From assembly GCF_013387495.1 (NCBI RefSeq), contig NZ_JABZEE010000044.1, forward strand, positions 62,001 to 126,000: a DNA stretch of 64,000 nt, in the 5' to 3' direction. The DNA comes from Streptomyces sp. PKU-EA00015. GTDB lineage: Bacteria > Actinomycetota > Actinomycetes > Streptomycetales > Streptomycetaceae. Shown piece after piece: positions 8,409-17,212 of this stretch. The notes beneath the pieces were generated by a model. It made no database searches and was not told where the DNA came from. It saw only the letters and a program-made list of their open reading frames with translations. How positions within the stretch are numbered: position 1 is the stretch's first letter; every line of letters begins with the position of its first letter. The translations under genes and the position numbers were made by a program.

Positions 8409-9002
8409 CTAGCGTGGCGTGGTGTCGTCGGCCCTGAACGGGCCGCCGTGGCCGGGCACGATCAGGTCCGCGGCGGTCAGCACCCTCAGCCGGGAGGCGC
8501 GCAACACCGCGCGGTCGGGGGCTACCGGGTCGTCCGCCGGGCCGTGCGCGTGCCACCACAGGTCACCGGCGAAGGCGACCACGCCCGAGTCCGTGCCCGC
8601 CAGCAGTGTGATGTCCTCGGCACTGTGGCCCGGAGTGCGGATCAGCCGTAGCGACGGGGTGAGTTCGTAACCCTCCGCATCCCGGTTCCTCCACTGATCA
8701 CCGAGGTACTCCACGTTGTGGTCGTGCACCCGGGCCCGTCCGAACAGGCCCACGTTCATGGTGTTGTCCGGGTGGTGGTGGCTGAGCACCACGTCGGTGA
8801 TGTCGTCGGGGCCGAGCCCCAACTCCTCGAGCGGGGCGAGGATGCGGTCACGACTCGCCACCATGCCCGGGTCGAAGATCACATGCCGGCCGGCGTCGGA
8901 CACGTAGGAGACGGTGGCGGCGACTCCGGGGCCGGTGGAGCCGACATATCCGGTGGTCAGGATCGTGTACACGGCGCTGCGGCCGAGCGGTGCGTCTGTC
9001 AT
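8409..9002 (-). CDS. MBL-fold metallo-hydrolase
   Basis: A 197-residue metallo-beta-lactamase-fold protein. The metal-ligand signature appears as VVLSHHHPDNT, followed by His in IRTPGHSAEDITL, Asp in VAFAGDLWWH and His in IVPGHGGPF. This set supports a dinuclear metal centre typical of thioesterase, lactonase or glyoxalase-like members. The protein is somewhat short but contains every element. It is divergent from a GlxA-type regulator 82 bp away, and the two are probably co-regulated. The substrate is not predictable. Confidence 0.9.
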   Translation of the reverse strand: MTDAPLGRSAVYTILTTGYVGSTGPGVAATVSYVSDAGRHVIFDPGMVASRDRILAPLEELGLGPDDITDVVLSHHHPDNTMNVGLFGRARVHDHNVEYLGDQWRNRDAEGYELTPSLRLIRTPGHSAEDITLLAGTDSGVVAFAGDLWWHAHGPADDPVAPDRAVLRASRLRVLTAADLIVPGHGGPFRADDTTPR

Positions 9003-9038
9003 GGCCTCAATCCTTCCGGGCAGGCCGATCGTTCACGA

Positions 9039-9075
9039 GTGGCACAGCTGCCGCTGATCGCAGGATTAGTGCCAC
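9039..9075. promoter_or_regulatory. Inverted repeat in the MBL/GlxA divergent promoter
   Basis: GTGGCAC (9039-9045) and GTGCCAC (9069-9075) are perfect reverse complements 23 bp apart, between the two divergent starts. This suggests a binding site for the AraC-type regulator. Confidence 0.4.
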
Positions 9076-9084
9076 ACTGCACGT

Positions 9085-10041
9085 GTGCCCCCCTTCGTGA
9101 CCGTCGCCGCGTACACCCCGCCCGGAGTCGGCATGCTCGCCGTCGGCATCGTCACCGAGGTCTTCGGCCCGCACGGCGAGACACTGCCCGGCTTCGACTT
9201 CGCCCTGTGCACCGACCGGCCCGGGCCGGTCCCCACTGACCTCGGCGTGCCGCTCACCATCACGCACGGCCTGGATCGGCTCGCCTTGGCCGATCTGGTG
9301 ATCGCCCTGCCATGGGCCGGCTTCCGCACACCACCCGCTCCCGCCGTGCTCGATGCGCTGTCGACCGCACACGAGCGCGGCTCACTGGTCGCGGCCCACT
9401 GCGTCGGCGCTTTCGCGCTCGCCGCCGCCGGACTGCTCGACGGCCGGCGGGCCACCACCCACTGGCGGTTCGCCGAACTGCTCGCCCGCCGCCACCCCGA
9501 CGTCATCGTCGAACCCGACGCCCTCTACATCGACGAAGGACGCATCATCACGGGCGCGGGAGCCGCCGCGGGCTTCGATCTCTGCCTGCACCTGCTGAGG
9601 CGGGAGTACGGAGCCGCGATGGCCAACGCTGTTGCCCGGGACGTGGTGCTGCCCTCCCACCGCGACGGCGGGCAGGCGCAGTACCTGGCCTCCCCTGTCC
9701 CCGAAGACTGCCGCGACGAGCGCCTCGCCGAGGTACTCGCGTGGGCCCGCGAGAACCTCCATGAGCCGCTTCCCGTCGCGGAACTGGCCCGGCGTGCCGT
9801 GATGAGCAAACGCTCCTTCGCCCGTCGCTTCACCGCCGCGACCGGCACCACCCCCCACGCCTGGCTGCGGAGCCTGCGCCTGAGCAGCGCCGAGGAACTC
9901 CTGGAGACCACGGACCTGCCGGTCGAGGAGATCGCCCACCGCGTCGGATACGGAAGCGCGGCCGTCCTGCGCGAACAGTTCGTGCGCCGCCGGGGAGTGC
10001 CGCCCCGCTCCTACCGCCGCTCCTTCACCAACACGCCGTAA
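9085..10041 (+). CDS. GlxA family AraC-type transcriptional regulator
   Basis: A 318-residue regulator with an N-terminal DJ-1/PfpI (class I glutamine amidotransferase-like) domain, residues about 5-180, recognisable by LVAAHCVGAFALAAAGLLDG with the Cys at the nucleophile-elbow position. The C-terminal AraC domain (about 210-310) has two helix-turn-helix motifs (VAELARRAVMSKRSFARRF and VEEIAHRVGYGSAAVLREQF). The start is GTG (VPPFVTVAAY). It probably activates or represses the divergent MBL hydrolase gene. Confidence 0.92.
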   Translation: MPPFVTVAAYTPPGVGMLAVGIVTEVFGPHGETLPGFDFALCTDRPGPVPTDLGVPLTITHGLDRLALADLVIALPWAGFRTPPAPAVLDALSTAHERGSLVAAHCVGAFALAAAGLLDGRRATTHWRFAELLARRHPDVIVEPDALYIDEGRIITGAGAAAGFDLCLHLLRREYGAAMANAVARDVVLPSHRDGGQAQYLASPVPEDCRDERLAEVLAWARENLHEPLPVAELARRAVMSKRSFARRFTAATGTTPHAWLRSLRLSSAEELLETTDLPVEEIAHRVGYGSAAVLREQFVRRRGVPPRSYRRSFTNTP

Positions 10042-10310
10042 GGGGACGGGCGCTCGTCCACGCGCCACTCCCCGCAGGCCCCGCAGCCGGGCGGCAGTCA
10101 GGCACCGTCGGCGGCCGGCGTGCACGGCCGCCGGATCGGAGGCCGACGAGCTCGTGCATGGTTGCGGTCGGCGCGTCGTGAGGTGTCGTTCCGCCCAGTG
10201 TTCACATGCGCTGACCGGCCCCGAGAGGTGGCGGTCTGCTGGTGTGACAGCAGTCCGGCGATGGCTTGGACGGTGTCGGTCATGTGCGCGCGGCGGCCGT
10301 GGTGGCGGGC

Positions 10311-10451
10311 GGCGCACGCCCCGAGCGCCCGGCGCCGCGGCCTCGACGAGAGCGAGGCCTGGTGCCGCTCGTGCCACAACGGGCTGACACCGGCGACGAG
10401 TTCAGCAATCACATCCGGCGACAAGCCCGTGATCCGCCGGCTCCGGATCAT
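10311..10451 (-). pseudogene. IS5-family transposase N-terminal fragment
   Basis: The minus-strand reading contains ITGLSPDVIAELVAGV followed by SPLWHERHQASLSSRPRRRAL, which fits the start of actinobacterial IS5-type transposases (GLSxxVxxELVxxxxPLWxxRHQ). The reading loses similarity after ALGACAARH and no DDE residues remain. The rest of 10042-10517 shows nothing else I can name. Confidence 0.55.
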
Positions 10452-10517
10452 TGCTGCACGCGCATGAGTCCCCCCACCACGAAAACCATGATCCACCGCC
10501 CACCATGCACGAGCTCG

Positions 10518-11693
10518 TCAGGCGGGCGTACGAAGAGTCCCGCCCGTCCTCCGGCTGTAGCGGACCGCCCCTCCCGTCACCCCGGCCGCCAGCAGCCCCA
10601 GGGCGAGCAGTGCGGGGATCAGGACGACCACCACGCCCGCGCACAAGCAGGCCAACCCTCCGATCGCCAGGCCCGCGGACCTGCGGCCGTCGGTGCGCAG
10701 CAGGATCGCCGCCGCCGCCAGCAGGAACACGCCCACTCCCCCGGCGAGCGCCCAGGCCACCAGCCCGTGCAGCGGCTCGGACAGGTCGTAGTGCTTGCTG
10801 TCGGCGACCTGGTGGAGCGCCTTCTTCATGCCCAGCGCAGTGAGTACGACTCCCGCGACGAGCGGCAGGTGCAGGAAGGTGTAGACGTCGCGTGCCAGCC
10901 GCGTGCGGGCGTCGCCGTGCAGCGTGGTCAGCCGGTGCTCGGCCCTCTCGCTGATCTGCCGGAAGTACAGTCGCCACAGTCCGGCGACGACCATCACCCC
11001 GGCGGCTGCCGCAGCCAGCACCGGCACGGAGACGGGGAGGCCGGAAACGCCCACTCCGATCGCGACGATCGACTCCCCCAGGGCGATGATCACGATCAGG
11101 CCGTGCCGCTCGGCAAAGTGCGCGGGCGACGCCACCCGCCAACCCGACGCTCCCGTGACGTAGATGCCGCAGTAGTCGATCAAGACCGCGCCCAGCCAGA
11201 CCAGGGTCTGCGCGACGCCGGTAAGGGTGCTGCCGACCAGAAGCAGTACGAAGGGCGGTGCAACGGACAGCAGCGCGGTCCGGCGCAGTGTGGCATGGAG
11301 TGCGTCGTCACCGGGGCTGGAGATCCAGTAGGAGACCAGGTGGAGGAGCCGGACCGCGCCGTAGCAGAGTACGAACACCAGCGGCGCGTACAAGCCGCCG
11401 GACAAGTCCGCGTACACCTCCGGCACGGTCAGTGAGACGACCAGCACGACCACCATCACCGCGACCAGCACGGTGAACATCGCGCCGGAGTCGGCCCGCA
11501 CCACATTGCCCAGCCAGGCGAAGCAGCACCAGCACCACCACAGCAGGGCAAGCACCACGGTCGCGCCGAGCAGCCGCAGTGGCGTCGGGTCGGCCGCCAT
11601 CAGCGCGGTGACCTGTGTAATCGCGTACACGAACACCAAGTCGAAGAACAGTTCAGCGGGCGTCACCCGATGACTGTCATCGGTGGCAATCAT
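10518..11693 (-). CDS. ltrA: Low temperature requirement protein A (LtrA) family membrane protein
   Basis: A 391-residue polytopic membrane protein with the LtrA hallmarks RVTPAELFFDLVFVYAITQ at the N-terminus and FAERHGLIVIIALGESIVA in the middle. About 10-11 hydrophobic segments follow. The family is named after a Listeria gene needed for growth in the cold; its molecular activity is not established. The start is set at ATG 11693 because it overlaps the stop of the preceding small gene (ATGA), which indicates coupled translation. A GTG at 11720 is an alternative that would lengthen the protein by 9 residues. Confidence 0.93.
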   Translation of the reverse strand: MIATDDSHRVTPAELFFDLVFVYAITQVTALMAADPTPLRLLGATVVLALLWWCWCCFAWLGNVVRADSGAMFTVLVAVMVVVLVVSLTVPEVYADLSGGLYAPLVFVLCYGAVRLLHLVSYWISSPGDDALHATLRRTALLSVAPPFVLLLVGSTLTGVAQTLVWLGAVLIDYCGIYVTGASGWRVASPAHFAERHGLIVIIALGESIVAIGVGVSGLPVSVPVLAAAAAGVMVVAGLWRLYFRQISERAEHRLTTLHGDARTRLARDVYTFLHLPLVAGVVLTALGMKKALHQVADSKHYDLSEPLHGLVAWALAGGVGVFLLAAAAILLRTDGRRSAGLAIGGLACLCAGVVVVLIPALLALGLLAAGVTGGAVRYSRRTGGTLRTPA

Positions 11694-12025
11694 TCGGGAA
11701 CGTTCTCTGCCTGTCGCCACAGCCTCTCCCCCTCCGCATACGGCGCCCTGTGCGGCCGAACACGCGCGGAACGATACCTATCCGATCCGTGCCACCGTCG
11801 TTCGAGGTCACGCCACGGACGCTGCAGCAGCGGCCTCTTGAGCCGCACCAGCCACCGCCGGTACGCCACCTGACGCAGGGCCGCCTCGCGGTACGCCGCC
11901 TCCAGCGCCGCGTACACCGTCTCGTACAGCTCACGCTCCCGTCCGGGAACAGGGCCGTACCAACTGCCGCACCACTCACCTGACTCCGGGGCACAGCGGA
12001 CGGAATGGGAGCGCGGCCCCGTCAC
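11690..12025 (-). CDS. Hypothetical small basic protein coupled to ltrA
   Basis: A 111-residue ORF rich in Arg, Tyr and Trp (ELYETVYAALEAAYREAAL, RRWLVRLKRPLLQRPWRDL), with no family that I recognise and no membrane segment. Its TGA overlaps the ATG of ltrA by ATGA, which argues that it is a real, co-translated gene rather than a chance ORF. The GTG start at 12025 lies directly after AGGAG. It could be an ltrA accessory, but nothing in the sequence shows this. Confidence 0.5.
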   Translation of the reverse strand: MTGPRSHSVRCAPESGEWCGSWYGPVPGRERELYETVYAALEAAYREAALRQVAYRRWLVRLKRPLLQRPWRDLERRWHGSDRYRSARVRPHRAPYAEGERLWRQAENVPE

Positions 12026-12277
12026 CTCCTGCCGGAACGCCTGCCCGGACGCCCGGGAACGCGCCCGGGTGGAACCCTGTGGCCAACGGTCCGGCGGCCG
12101 CGATCGCCGCGCTTTTCTTGCCCCTTCCCGCGCTCCACCGGAGGACAGGGGCTCCCCGCCGGGGGGCTGGGCGCCCTTCCGCCGAGAGCAGAAACGCTTG
12201 GGCCACCCGCCGTGCCGCGGCAATCCTGGGACGGAGCACCACTTTGCAGCACCACTCCATACGAAAGAGGTGTCGTC

Positions 12278-12742
12278 ATGAGCGGGCCCGACGGGCGTCC
12301 CGAGACGTTGTACGAGGCCGTGGGCGGCACGAACGCGCTGCGCAGGCTGAGCAACACTTTCTACGAGGCGGTCCTCGCCGATCCGCTGCTCGCCCCCGTC
12401 TTCGCCGACTTCACCTCCACCCATATCGAGCATGTCGCCGTCTGGTTGGCCGAGGTCTTCGACGGACCTGCCGACTTCACCGCCGCGCTGGGCGGCCACC
12501 AGAGGCTGCTCCGGGTACACCTCGGGCTCTCGATCACGGAGGAGCAGCGGCTGCGCTGGATGGAGCTGATGACCGAAGCGGTGGAGAAGGAGCTGCCGGA
12601 CGACGACGTGCTGCGCCGCCGGGTGGTGGAGTACTTCGACTGGGGTACGAAGATCGCCCGCGAGGTCTCCGCGGACCCGGCCGGCACGGACCTCGGCGAC
12701 CCGGGTCCGACCCCGCGATGGGGCTGGAACGGCGTGCGCTGA
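12278..12742 (+). CDS. Truncated hemoglobin (2/2 globin)
   Basis: A 154-residue truncated globin that binds heme and handles O2, NO or related diatomics. It begins TLYEAVGGTNALRRL, the usual helix A-B start. VFADFTSTHIEHVAVWLAEVF covers the distal side, and the proximal His is at about residue 81 in LLRVHLGLSITEEQ. Length and helix pattern fit a group II-like member. The ATG at 12278 is preceded by GAAAGAGG. It is the first of two globin genes in the window (the other is a protoglobin at 22113) and stands alone without an apparent operon partner. Confidence 0.9.
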   Translation: MSGPDGRPETLYEAVGGTNALRRLSNTFYEAVLADPLLAPVFADFTSTHIEHVAVWLAEVFDGPADFTAALGGHQRLLRVHLGLSITEEQRLRWMELMTEAVEKELPDDDVLRRRVVEYFDWGTKIAREVSADPAGTDLGDPGPTPRWGWNGVR

Positions 12743-13023
12743 GCCGCGGCGGACCCGGCCGGGGCGAGGCAGGTCGGGGCCGGGCCCGCAAAGTCGTCAA
12801 GGAGCCGGGGATTCTTACATGGGCCGCCAGGCCGACACAGGCGGTCATGCGAGTGCCGCAACCGCTCGTGGAGCTCCTCGGACTGTTCCCTGACCTCGTC
12901 GACGTGCACGCCTGGCGTTTCAAGGACGGATGAGGGCCCACCGCCGGCGGCCGTCGCCGTTACGGGGTTCTGCCTCGGGAATGTGCTGGCCGATTGAGCT
13001 GATGGCCGCAAGACTCGGTTGCT

Positions 13024-13542
13024 GTGAGCATGGGGATCTCTGGTTTCGAGCCGTCCTTCCTGGTCGGGATCGACGCGATTCGGGAGGCGCACGGGACACG
13101 CCTGGCGGCGCTTGTCGGCCGGCGGCTGACGGGGCTTGCCCTCGTGCGTTTCGCCGAGGACGGGGAGTGGTTCGCCGACTGCCCGGTGGTCCTGGACTTC
13201 GATGGCATCCAGGCGGAGCTATGCCACTGGAAGCTCGACGAGCTCTCGATCGGCTGGGACACGATCGACACCGCGGCGATGATCACTGGATGGGAGTGGT
13301 CGGAGTTCACGCCCGAGTGGTCGCGCAGCGACAAGCGGCTCGAACCGTTCGTCGACCAGGAGTTGCGCGAGGTCACGCTTCTCGATTGGCGGCCATCAGG
13401 CCCTGACCTGGCAGCTGGAACTGTAGCGGTGGAGTTCGTCTTCGATGCGGGACGCCTCCGTATCGCCAACGGTCTCGACGAGAACTGCATCGAGGTAGAT
13501 GCCGCCCAGTCGGCCAACGTCCGGCACCGGCTGGGCCGTTGA
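13024..13542 (+). CDS. Hypothetical protein
   Basis: A 172-residue acidic cytoplasmic protein (pairs of Trp and Asp, e.g. LCHWKLDELSIGWDTID and MITGWEWSEFTPEW) with no recognised domain, signal peptide or membrane segment. The coding bias and lack of low-complexity sequence support a real gene. The start may be GTG 13024 or ATG 13030; neither has a strong ribosome binding site. The 280 bp before it (12743-13023) hold no gene that I can support. Confidence 0.65.
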   Translation: MSMGISGFEPSFLVGIDAIREAHGTRLAALVGRRLTGLALVRFAEDGEWFADCPVVLDFDGIQAELCHWKLDELSIGWDTIDTAAMITGWEWSEFTPEWSRSDKRLEPFVDQELREVTLLDWRPSGPDLAAGTVAVEFVFDAGRLRIANGLDENCIEVDAAQSANVRHRLGR

Positions 13543-13630
13543 GCACTGCTTCTCTGACGGCTTCCAGTCGATCTGCCGGCAGCAGTGTCGCCTGGCCCAA
13601 GGCACCCATCTGCTCCGCCACAGGCTGGCA

Positions 13631-13665
13631 CCATGGTCAGCGCGCTGGAGCACGGACAGGAGTCC
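13631..13665 (+). repeat. 35-bp inverted repeat, left copy
   Basis: This segment, starting CCATGGTCAGCGCGCTGG, matches the reverse complement of 14431-14465 at 33 of 35 positions. Read outward both copies encode MVSAL, two variable residues, then GQES. The copies bracket 765 bp containing the secreted-protein gene. Origin unknown: possibly ends of a small element or remnants of two related genes. Confidence 0.7.
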
Positions 13666-13803
13666 GGGGCCCACCTCGGACCCCACGAGCCCCTCGTCGT
13701 ACACCTCCACCGCGCGCACATCGTCCCGGCGGCGACGCGTCACGCAGCGGCACGGACGCGACCGCGCAGACCGGCCCCGCGTAGGAACGCACCTCGCCGT
13801 CCG

Positions 13804-14256
13804 TCAGTCCCACAGCCTGTACGTCACCTCGGGCGGCATGTGCTCGGGCCTGCTGCCGGGGAAGCTGAGGTGGAGCTGCCCGTACCGCTGCTGATCGGGG
13901 TTCTTCTCCCACCCCTCCGGGCGCTCGAACCTGACGTTCACGGGATACGAGTGGAACGTGCCCGCGGCGCAGTAGGGCTTGCAGTCGTTGACCACGTTCA
14001 GCCCGGTGGCCACAGCGGACGTCGGCCCCCACGACGACCACGTGAGTTCGGTCAGCCCACTGTTGCCGTCCCCGCAGGCGATCAGGAACTCGCGCGGGCG
14101 CACCTGCGCCTTCATGAAGCAGTCCACGACCACGACCTGGTCACCGGGCTGTGCCGCCACGGAGGGGGACGCCGAGGCGGTTGCCGGTGCAAGGCCTACT
14201 GCGAGCGACGTCGCGGCAAAGATCACGGCCGCGGTCCTCAGCTTTCGTCTCTTCAT
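13804..14256 (-). CDS. Small secreted protein
   Basis: A 150-residue protein with a clear Sec signal peptide: MKRRKLRTAAVIF, a hydrophobic stretch, and ATASASPS as a plausible cleavage region. The mature part has four cysteines in two close pairs of segments (VVVDCFMKAQVRP, FLIACGDGNSG, NDCKPYCAAGTFHS), suggesting two disulfides. It ends with a beta-rich segment, SRPEHMPPEVTYRLWD. I recall similar small extracellular proteins in actinomycetes, but no function can be assigned. An in-frame GTG/ATG 30 codons upstream would hide the signal peptide, so the ATG at 14256 is preferred. The gene is bracketed by a 35-bp inverted repeat. Confidence 0.75.
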   Translation of the reverse strand: MKRRKLRTAAVIFAATSLAVGLAPATASASPSVAAQPGDQVVVVDCFMKAQVRPREFLIACGDGNSGLTELTWSSWGPTSAVATGLNVVNDCKPYCAAGTFHSYPVNVRFERPEGWEKNPDQQRYGQLHLSFPGSRPEHMPPEVTYRLWD

Positions 14257-14430
14257 GTCTGCTCCCAGCCGTCTCTCCCCGAGCCACCTGGCCCAACGCC
14301 CACACGCACCTCTACCGCCCAGCGCGCCCCACACCTCGCAGCGCATCCCGACAGGCGCTCCCGACCCCTTCGAACGGCTGCTCCTGTATCGACGCTACGA
14401 CCGCACCGGAGGACCCACCACTTAGGCCTG

Positions 14431-14465
14431 GGACTCCTGTCCGCGATCCAGCGCGCTGACCATGG
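14431..14465 (-). repeat. 35-bp inverted repeat, right copy
   Basis: Partner of 13631-13665 in inverted orientation, 2 mismatches in 35. On the minus strand its reading frame lies downstream of the ISL3 transposase scrap at 14602-14658. Confidence 0.7.
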
Positions 14466-14601
14466 AGACCCCGTACTTCGCCCCGTGGTCCACGGATGGG
14501 AGTCCCGGGCCTGTACCAGGCAACCGACTCACTCGAGGACTTCGAGGCTGTGCCTGACGCCCCGGGCGGATCAGGGCCTGCGGGCTGACACCCGACCGCC
14601 G

Positions 14602-14658
14602 CACGGTGCCGTAGCGCTGTCCACGACGGGTGGCGACGTCATCGACGCCCAGCACCCA
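14602..14658 (-). pseudogene. ISL3-family transposase fragment
   Basis: The minus strand reads WVLGVDDVATRRGQRYGTV, which fits the conserved first-aspartate region of ISL3 transposases (VLGVDDFALRRGxxYGTVL). Nothing else of the transposase survives on either side. Confidence 0.5.
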
Positions 14659-14690
14659 CCGGCGTGAGACTGGGACTGGGGCAGCTCTTG

Positions 14691-15284
14691 TCATGCGGCC
14701 GCCGTGGCTGAAGGGCGCTGAACGTCCAGGACGACCGCCGTTCCGGCGACCGTCCGGTCCTCATGCATGGTGATCACTTGACCGGTCCGAAGGTGCTGCC
14801 ACTTCGACGGGCAGAGTGGGGCGAGACGCACCGTGGCCCGCCCGCCAGGCTCCATGAACGGCACGAACTCCACCCAAAGCCTGGCAATACAGAGGTCCGG
14901 TTCGTCTGTCGCGGTTCGACGCCCGATGTTCCACATCGGTCGAAGGACGCCGGCTCCCGAGAAGGCTGTCTGTCGGCGGGCCGCCTCGGCAGGTGTGAGG
15001 GTGAGGTCGGCTCGGATGACGCCGTGTCGGGTTTCGTAGCAGCGCCAGTGGCACCAGGCCGCGCTCCTCGCCAGCCGCATCTGCTCGGCGGCGATGGCGA
15101 GGGACTGCCAGAAGGTGAGCGGAAGCGGGTGGACATCACCGACTTCCTCCAGCAGACCGAGAGCCACTTCCCACTCGTCGTGGGTGAGGTACTCCCAGAC
15201 GTCGTTCACCGTGATGTCGTTCTCGGTGGCGATCTCTTCCGGGACCAGCAGGGAAGCTGCTTCCAGCAGCCTGGGGACGTCCAT
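14691..15284 (-). CDS. Hypothetical protein
   Basis: A 197-residue protein, mostly helical in its first half (LLEAASLLVPEEIATEN, VWEYLTHDEWEVALGLLEEV) with a beta-rich second half (LCIARLWVEFVPFMEPG). No signal peptide, membrane segment or known motif was recognised. It resembles the loosely conserved small proteins often found near toxin-immunity loci, but this is only an impression. It lies on the same strand as glpK, 354 bp downstream of the glpK stop, and is not part of a visible operon. Confidence 0.7.
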   Translation of the reverse strand: MDVPRLLEAASLLVPEEIATENDITVNDVWEYLTHDEWEVALGLLEEVGDVHPLPLTFWQSLAIAAEQMRLARSAAWCHWRCYETRHGVIRADLTLTPAEAARRQTAFSGAGVLRPMWNIGRRTATDEPDLCIARLWVEFVPFMEPGGRATVRLAPLCPSKWQHLRTGQVITMHEDRTVAGTAVVLDVQRPSATAAA

Positions 15285-15347
15285 GCCCAGATTCTGGACG
15301 ATGGTCTGCTTCTGCGGGCCGGCACGCCTCCCGGTCGCAGGCGCCGG

Positions 15348-15590
15348 TCAGTGATGCCAGTGTTCCTCGATGCGGCCGCCGCCGGGCTGACGTATCAGCG
15401 CGAGGGAGCCGGTGTGCAGGCAGACCATGTCGTTGTTCCGCGTTGCGGCGAGTTCGTGGTCGGTCCACAGCAGAACGCCGGCCGAGTCCGTGTCAGACGG
15501 GTAGCAGCCGTACAGCCTCGTGTTTGACCGCCCCGCCGCCAGTGCACTTCTGGTTGCGGGGCGGTACCCGTTGCGGTCCAGAGCACGTCG
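15348..15590 (-). pseudogene. Protein-like fragment without start codon
   Basis: One minus-strand frame reads LGYVPKHPSRRALDRNGYRP, then TRLYGCYPSDTDSAGVLLW and LIRQPGGGRIEEHWHH before a TGA at 15348. It looks like the C-terminus of a real protein, but upstream the frame meets the glpK TAG with no ATG or GTG between them. It is probably a 5'-truncated remnant; family unknown. Nothing else is visible between the hypothetical gene and glpK. Confidence 0.3.
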
Positions 15591-15638
15591 GGAAGGGTGC
15601 TTTGGGACGTACCCGAGGCCCAGTCGCGGGCGGCGGGT

Positions 15639-17156
15639 CTATTCCACCTTGGCCCAGTCGAGCGTTCGCTCCACCGCCTTCTTCCAGCCCGCGTATCCCT
15701 CCGCGCGCTGCTCCTCGGACCATTGGGGCTCCCAGCGCTTGGATTCCTGCCAGTGGGTACGCAGTTCATCCGTGTCCCGCCAGAACCCCGTGGCAAGACC
15801 TGCCGCGTACGCGGCACCCAGCGCGGTCGTCTCGGCGACGACGGGCCGGCTGACCGGTACGCCGAGGACATCCGCCTGGATCTGCATGCACAGGTCGTTG
15901 GCCGTCACACCGCCGTCGACCCTGAGTACGTCCAGGTGGACGCCAGAATCCTGCTCCATGGCCTCCACCACGTCGCGGCTCTGGTAGCAGATGGCTTCCA
16001 GAGTGGCCCGCGCCAAGTGGCCGCCATCGTTGTACCGGGCGAGACCGACGATCGCGCCGCGGGCGTCGGAACGCCAGTACGGAGCGAACAGGCCCGAGAA
16101 GGCGGGGACGAAATAGATGCCGCCGTTGTCCTCGACCGTGCCGGCCAGACGCTCGCTGTCGGCGGCGTCACTGATGATCTTCAGCTGGTCGCGCAGCCAT
16201 TGCACCGCGGACCCGGTGACCGCCATGGAACCCTCGAGGGCGTAGATCGCGGGATTTTCGCCGAACTGGTATGCCACGGTGGTCAGAAGGCCGTGTTCGG
16301 AGCGGACCAGTTCGGTGCCGGTGTTCAGGACCAGGAAGTTGCCGGTGCCGTAGGTGTTCTTGGCCTCGCCGGGTGCGTAGCAGACCTGCCCGACGGTTGC
16401 CGCCTGCTGGTCGCCGAGCATCCCCGTGATGGGAATGGCGGCCCGCAGCGGCCGGGAGGTGCGGGTCACACCGAACGCCTCTCGGTGGGAGGACGGGTTG
16501 ATGGTGGGCAGCATCGACCGCGGGATGTCGAAGAACCCGAGCAACTCGTCGTCCCAGTCGAGGGTTTCGAGGTTCATCAGCATGGTGCGGCTGGCGTTGG
16601 TCACGTCGGTGGCGTGGATGCCGCCGTCGGGCCCGCCCGTGAGGTTCCACAGCACCCACGCGTCGGTGTTTCCGAACAGGGCGTGGCCCTGGTCCGCGGC
16701 CTCGCGGACACCGTCGACGTTCTCCAGGATCCACTGGATCTTGCCGGCCGAGAAGTACGTCGCCGGCGGCAGTCCCGCCTTTCGGCGGATCACCTCGCCC
16801 CGGCCCGAACGCTCGAGGGCGGCCGCGATGGAGTCGGTGCGGGTGTCCTGCCAGACGATGGCGTTGTAGTACGGACGGCCGTTGCGGGGGTCCCAGACGA
16901 CGGTCGTCTCCCGCTGGTTGGTGATGCCGATCGCCGCCAGGTCGTCCGGCGACAGGTTCCCGTGCCGGAGTGCGTTCTGGATCACCGAGTTGGTGCGTTC
17001 CCAGATCTCCACCGGGTCGTGTTCGACCCAACCCGACCGAGGGAGTATCTGGGCGTGCTCCAGTTGGTGCCTCGCCACCTCGTTGCCGACGTGGTCGAAG
17101 ATCATGAACCGGGTGCTGGTGGTTCCTTGGTCCACCGCGCCGACGAAGTCCGCCAT
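15639..17156 (-). CDS. glpK: Glycerol kinase
   Basis: A 505-residue FGGY-family kinase that converts glycerol and ATP to glycerol-3-phosphate. The N-terminal phosphate-binding loop is seen as GAVDQGTTSTRFMIFD, followed by the glycerol-contacting segment ITNQRETTVVWD and WQDTR. The second domain carries the FGGY signature region around EAICYQSRDVVEAM and the adenosine loop VDGGVTANDLCMQIQADVLG. The length is typical. It follows glpF by 56 bp on the same strand, forming a glycerol uptake and phosphorylation operon. No glpD and no GylR-type regulator is present in the window. Confidence 0.97.
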   Translation of the reverse strand: MADFVGAVDQGTTSTRFMIFDHVGNEVARHQLEHAQILPRSGWVEHDPVEIWERTNSVIQNALRHGNLSPDDLAAIGITNQRETTVVWDPRNGRPYYNAIVWQDTRTDSIAAALERSGRGEVIRRKAGLPPATYFSAGKIQWILENVDGVREAADQGHALFGNTDAWVLWNLTGGPDGGIHATDVTNASRTMLMNLETLDWDDELLGFFDIPRSMLPTINPSSHREAFGVTRTSRPLRAAIPITGMLGDQQAATVGQVCYAPGEAKNTYGTGNFLVLNTGTELVRSEHGLLTTVAYQFGENPAIYALEGSMAVTGSAVQWLRDQLKIISDAADSERLAGTVEDNGGIYFVPAFSGLFAPYWRSDARGAIVGLARYNDGGHLARATLEAICYQSRDVVEAMEQDSGVHLDVLRVDGGVTANDLCMQIQADVLGVPVSRPVVAETTALGAAYAAGLATGFWRDTDELRTHWQESKRWEPQWSEEQRAEGYAGWKKAVERTLDWAKVE

Positions 17157-17212
17157 GGCATCTCGCCTCTTCTCCTGGATGGACTGGAGTGACCGGGCTC
17201 ACGCGAGGCCTG

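Noticed and set aside
15597..17192. A 531-codon plus-strand ORF opposite glpK
   Set aside because: It is the antisense shadow of glycerol kinase, made possible by high GC; composition is Arg/Asp/Gly-rich and matches no family.
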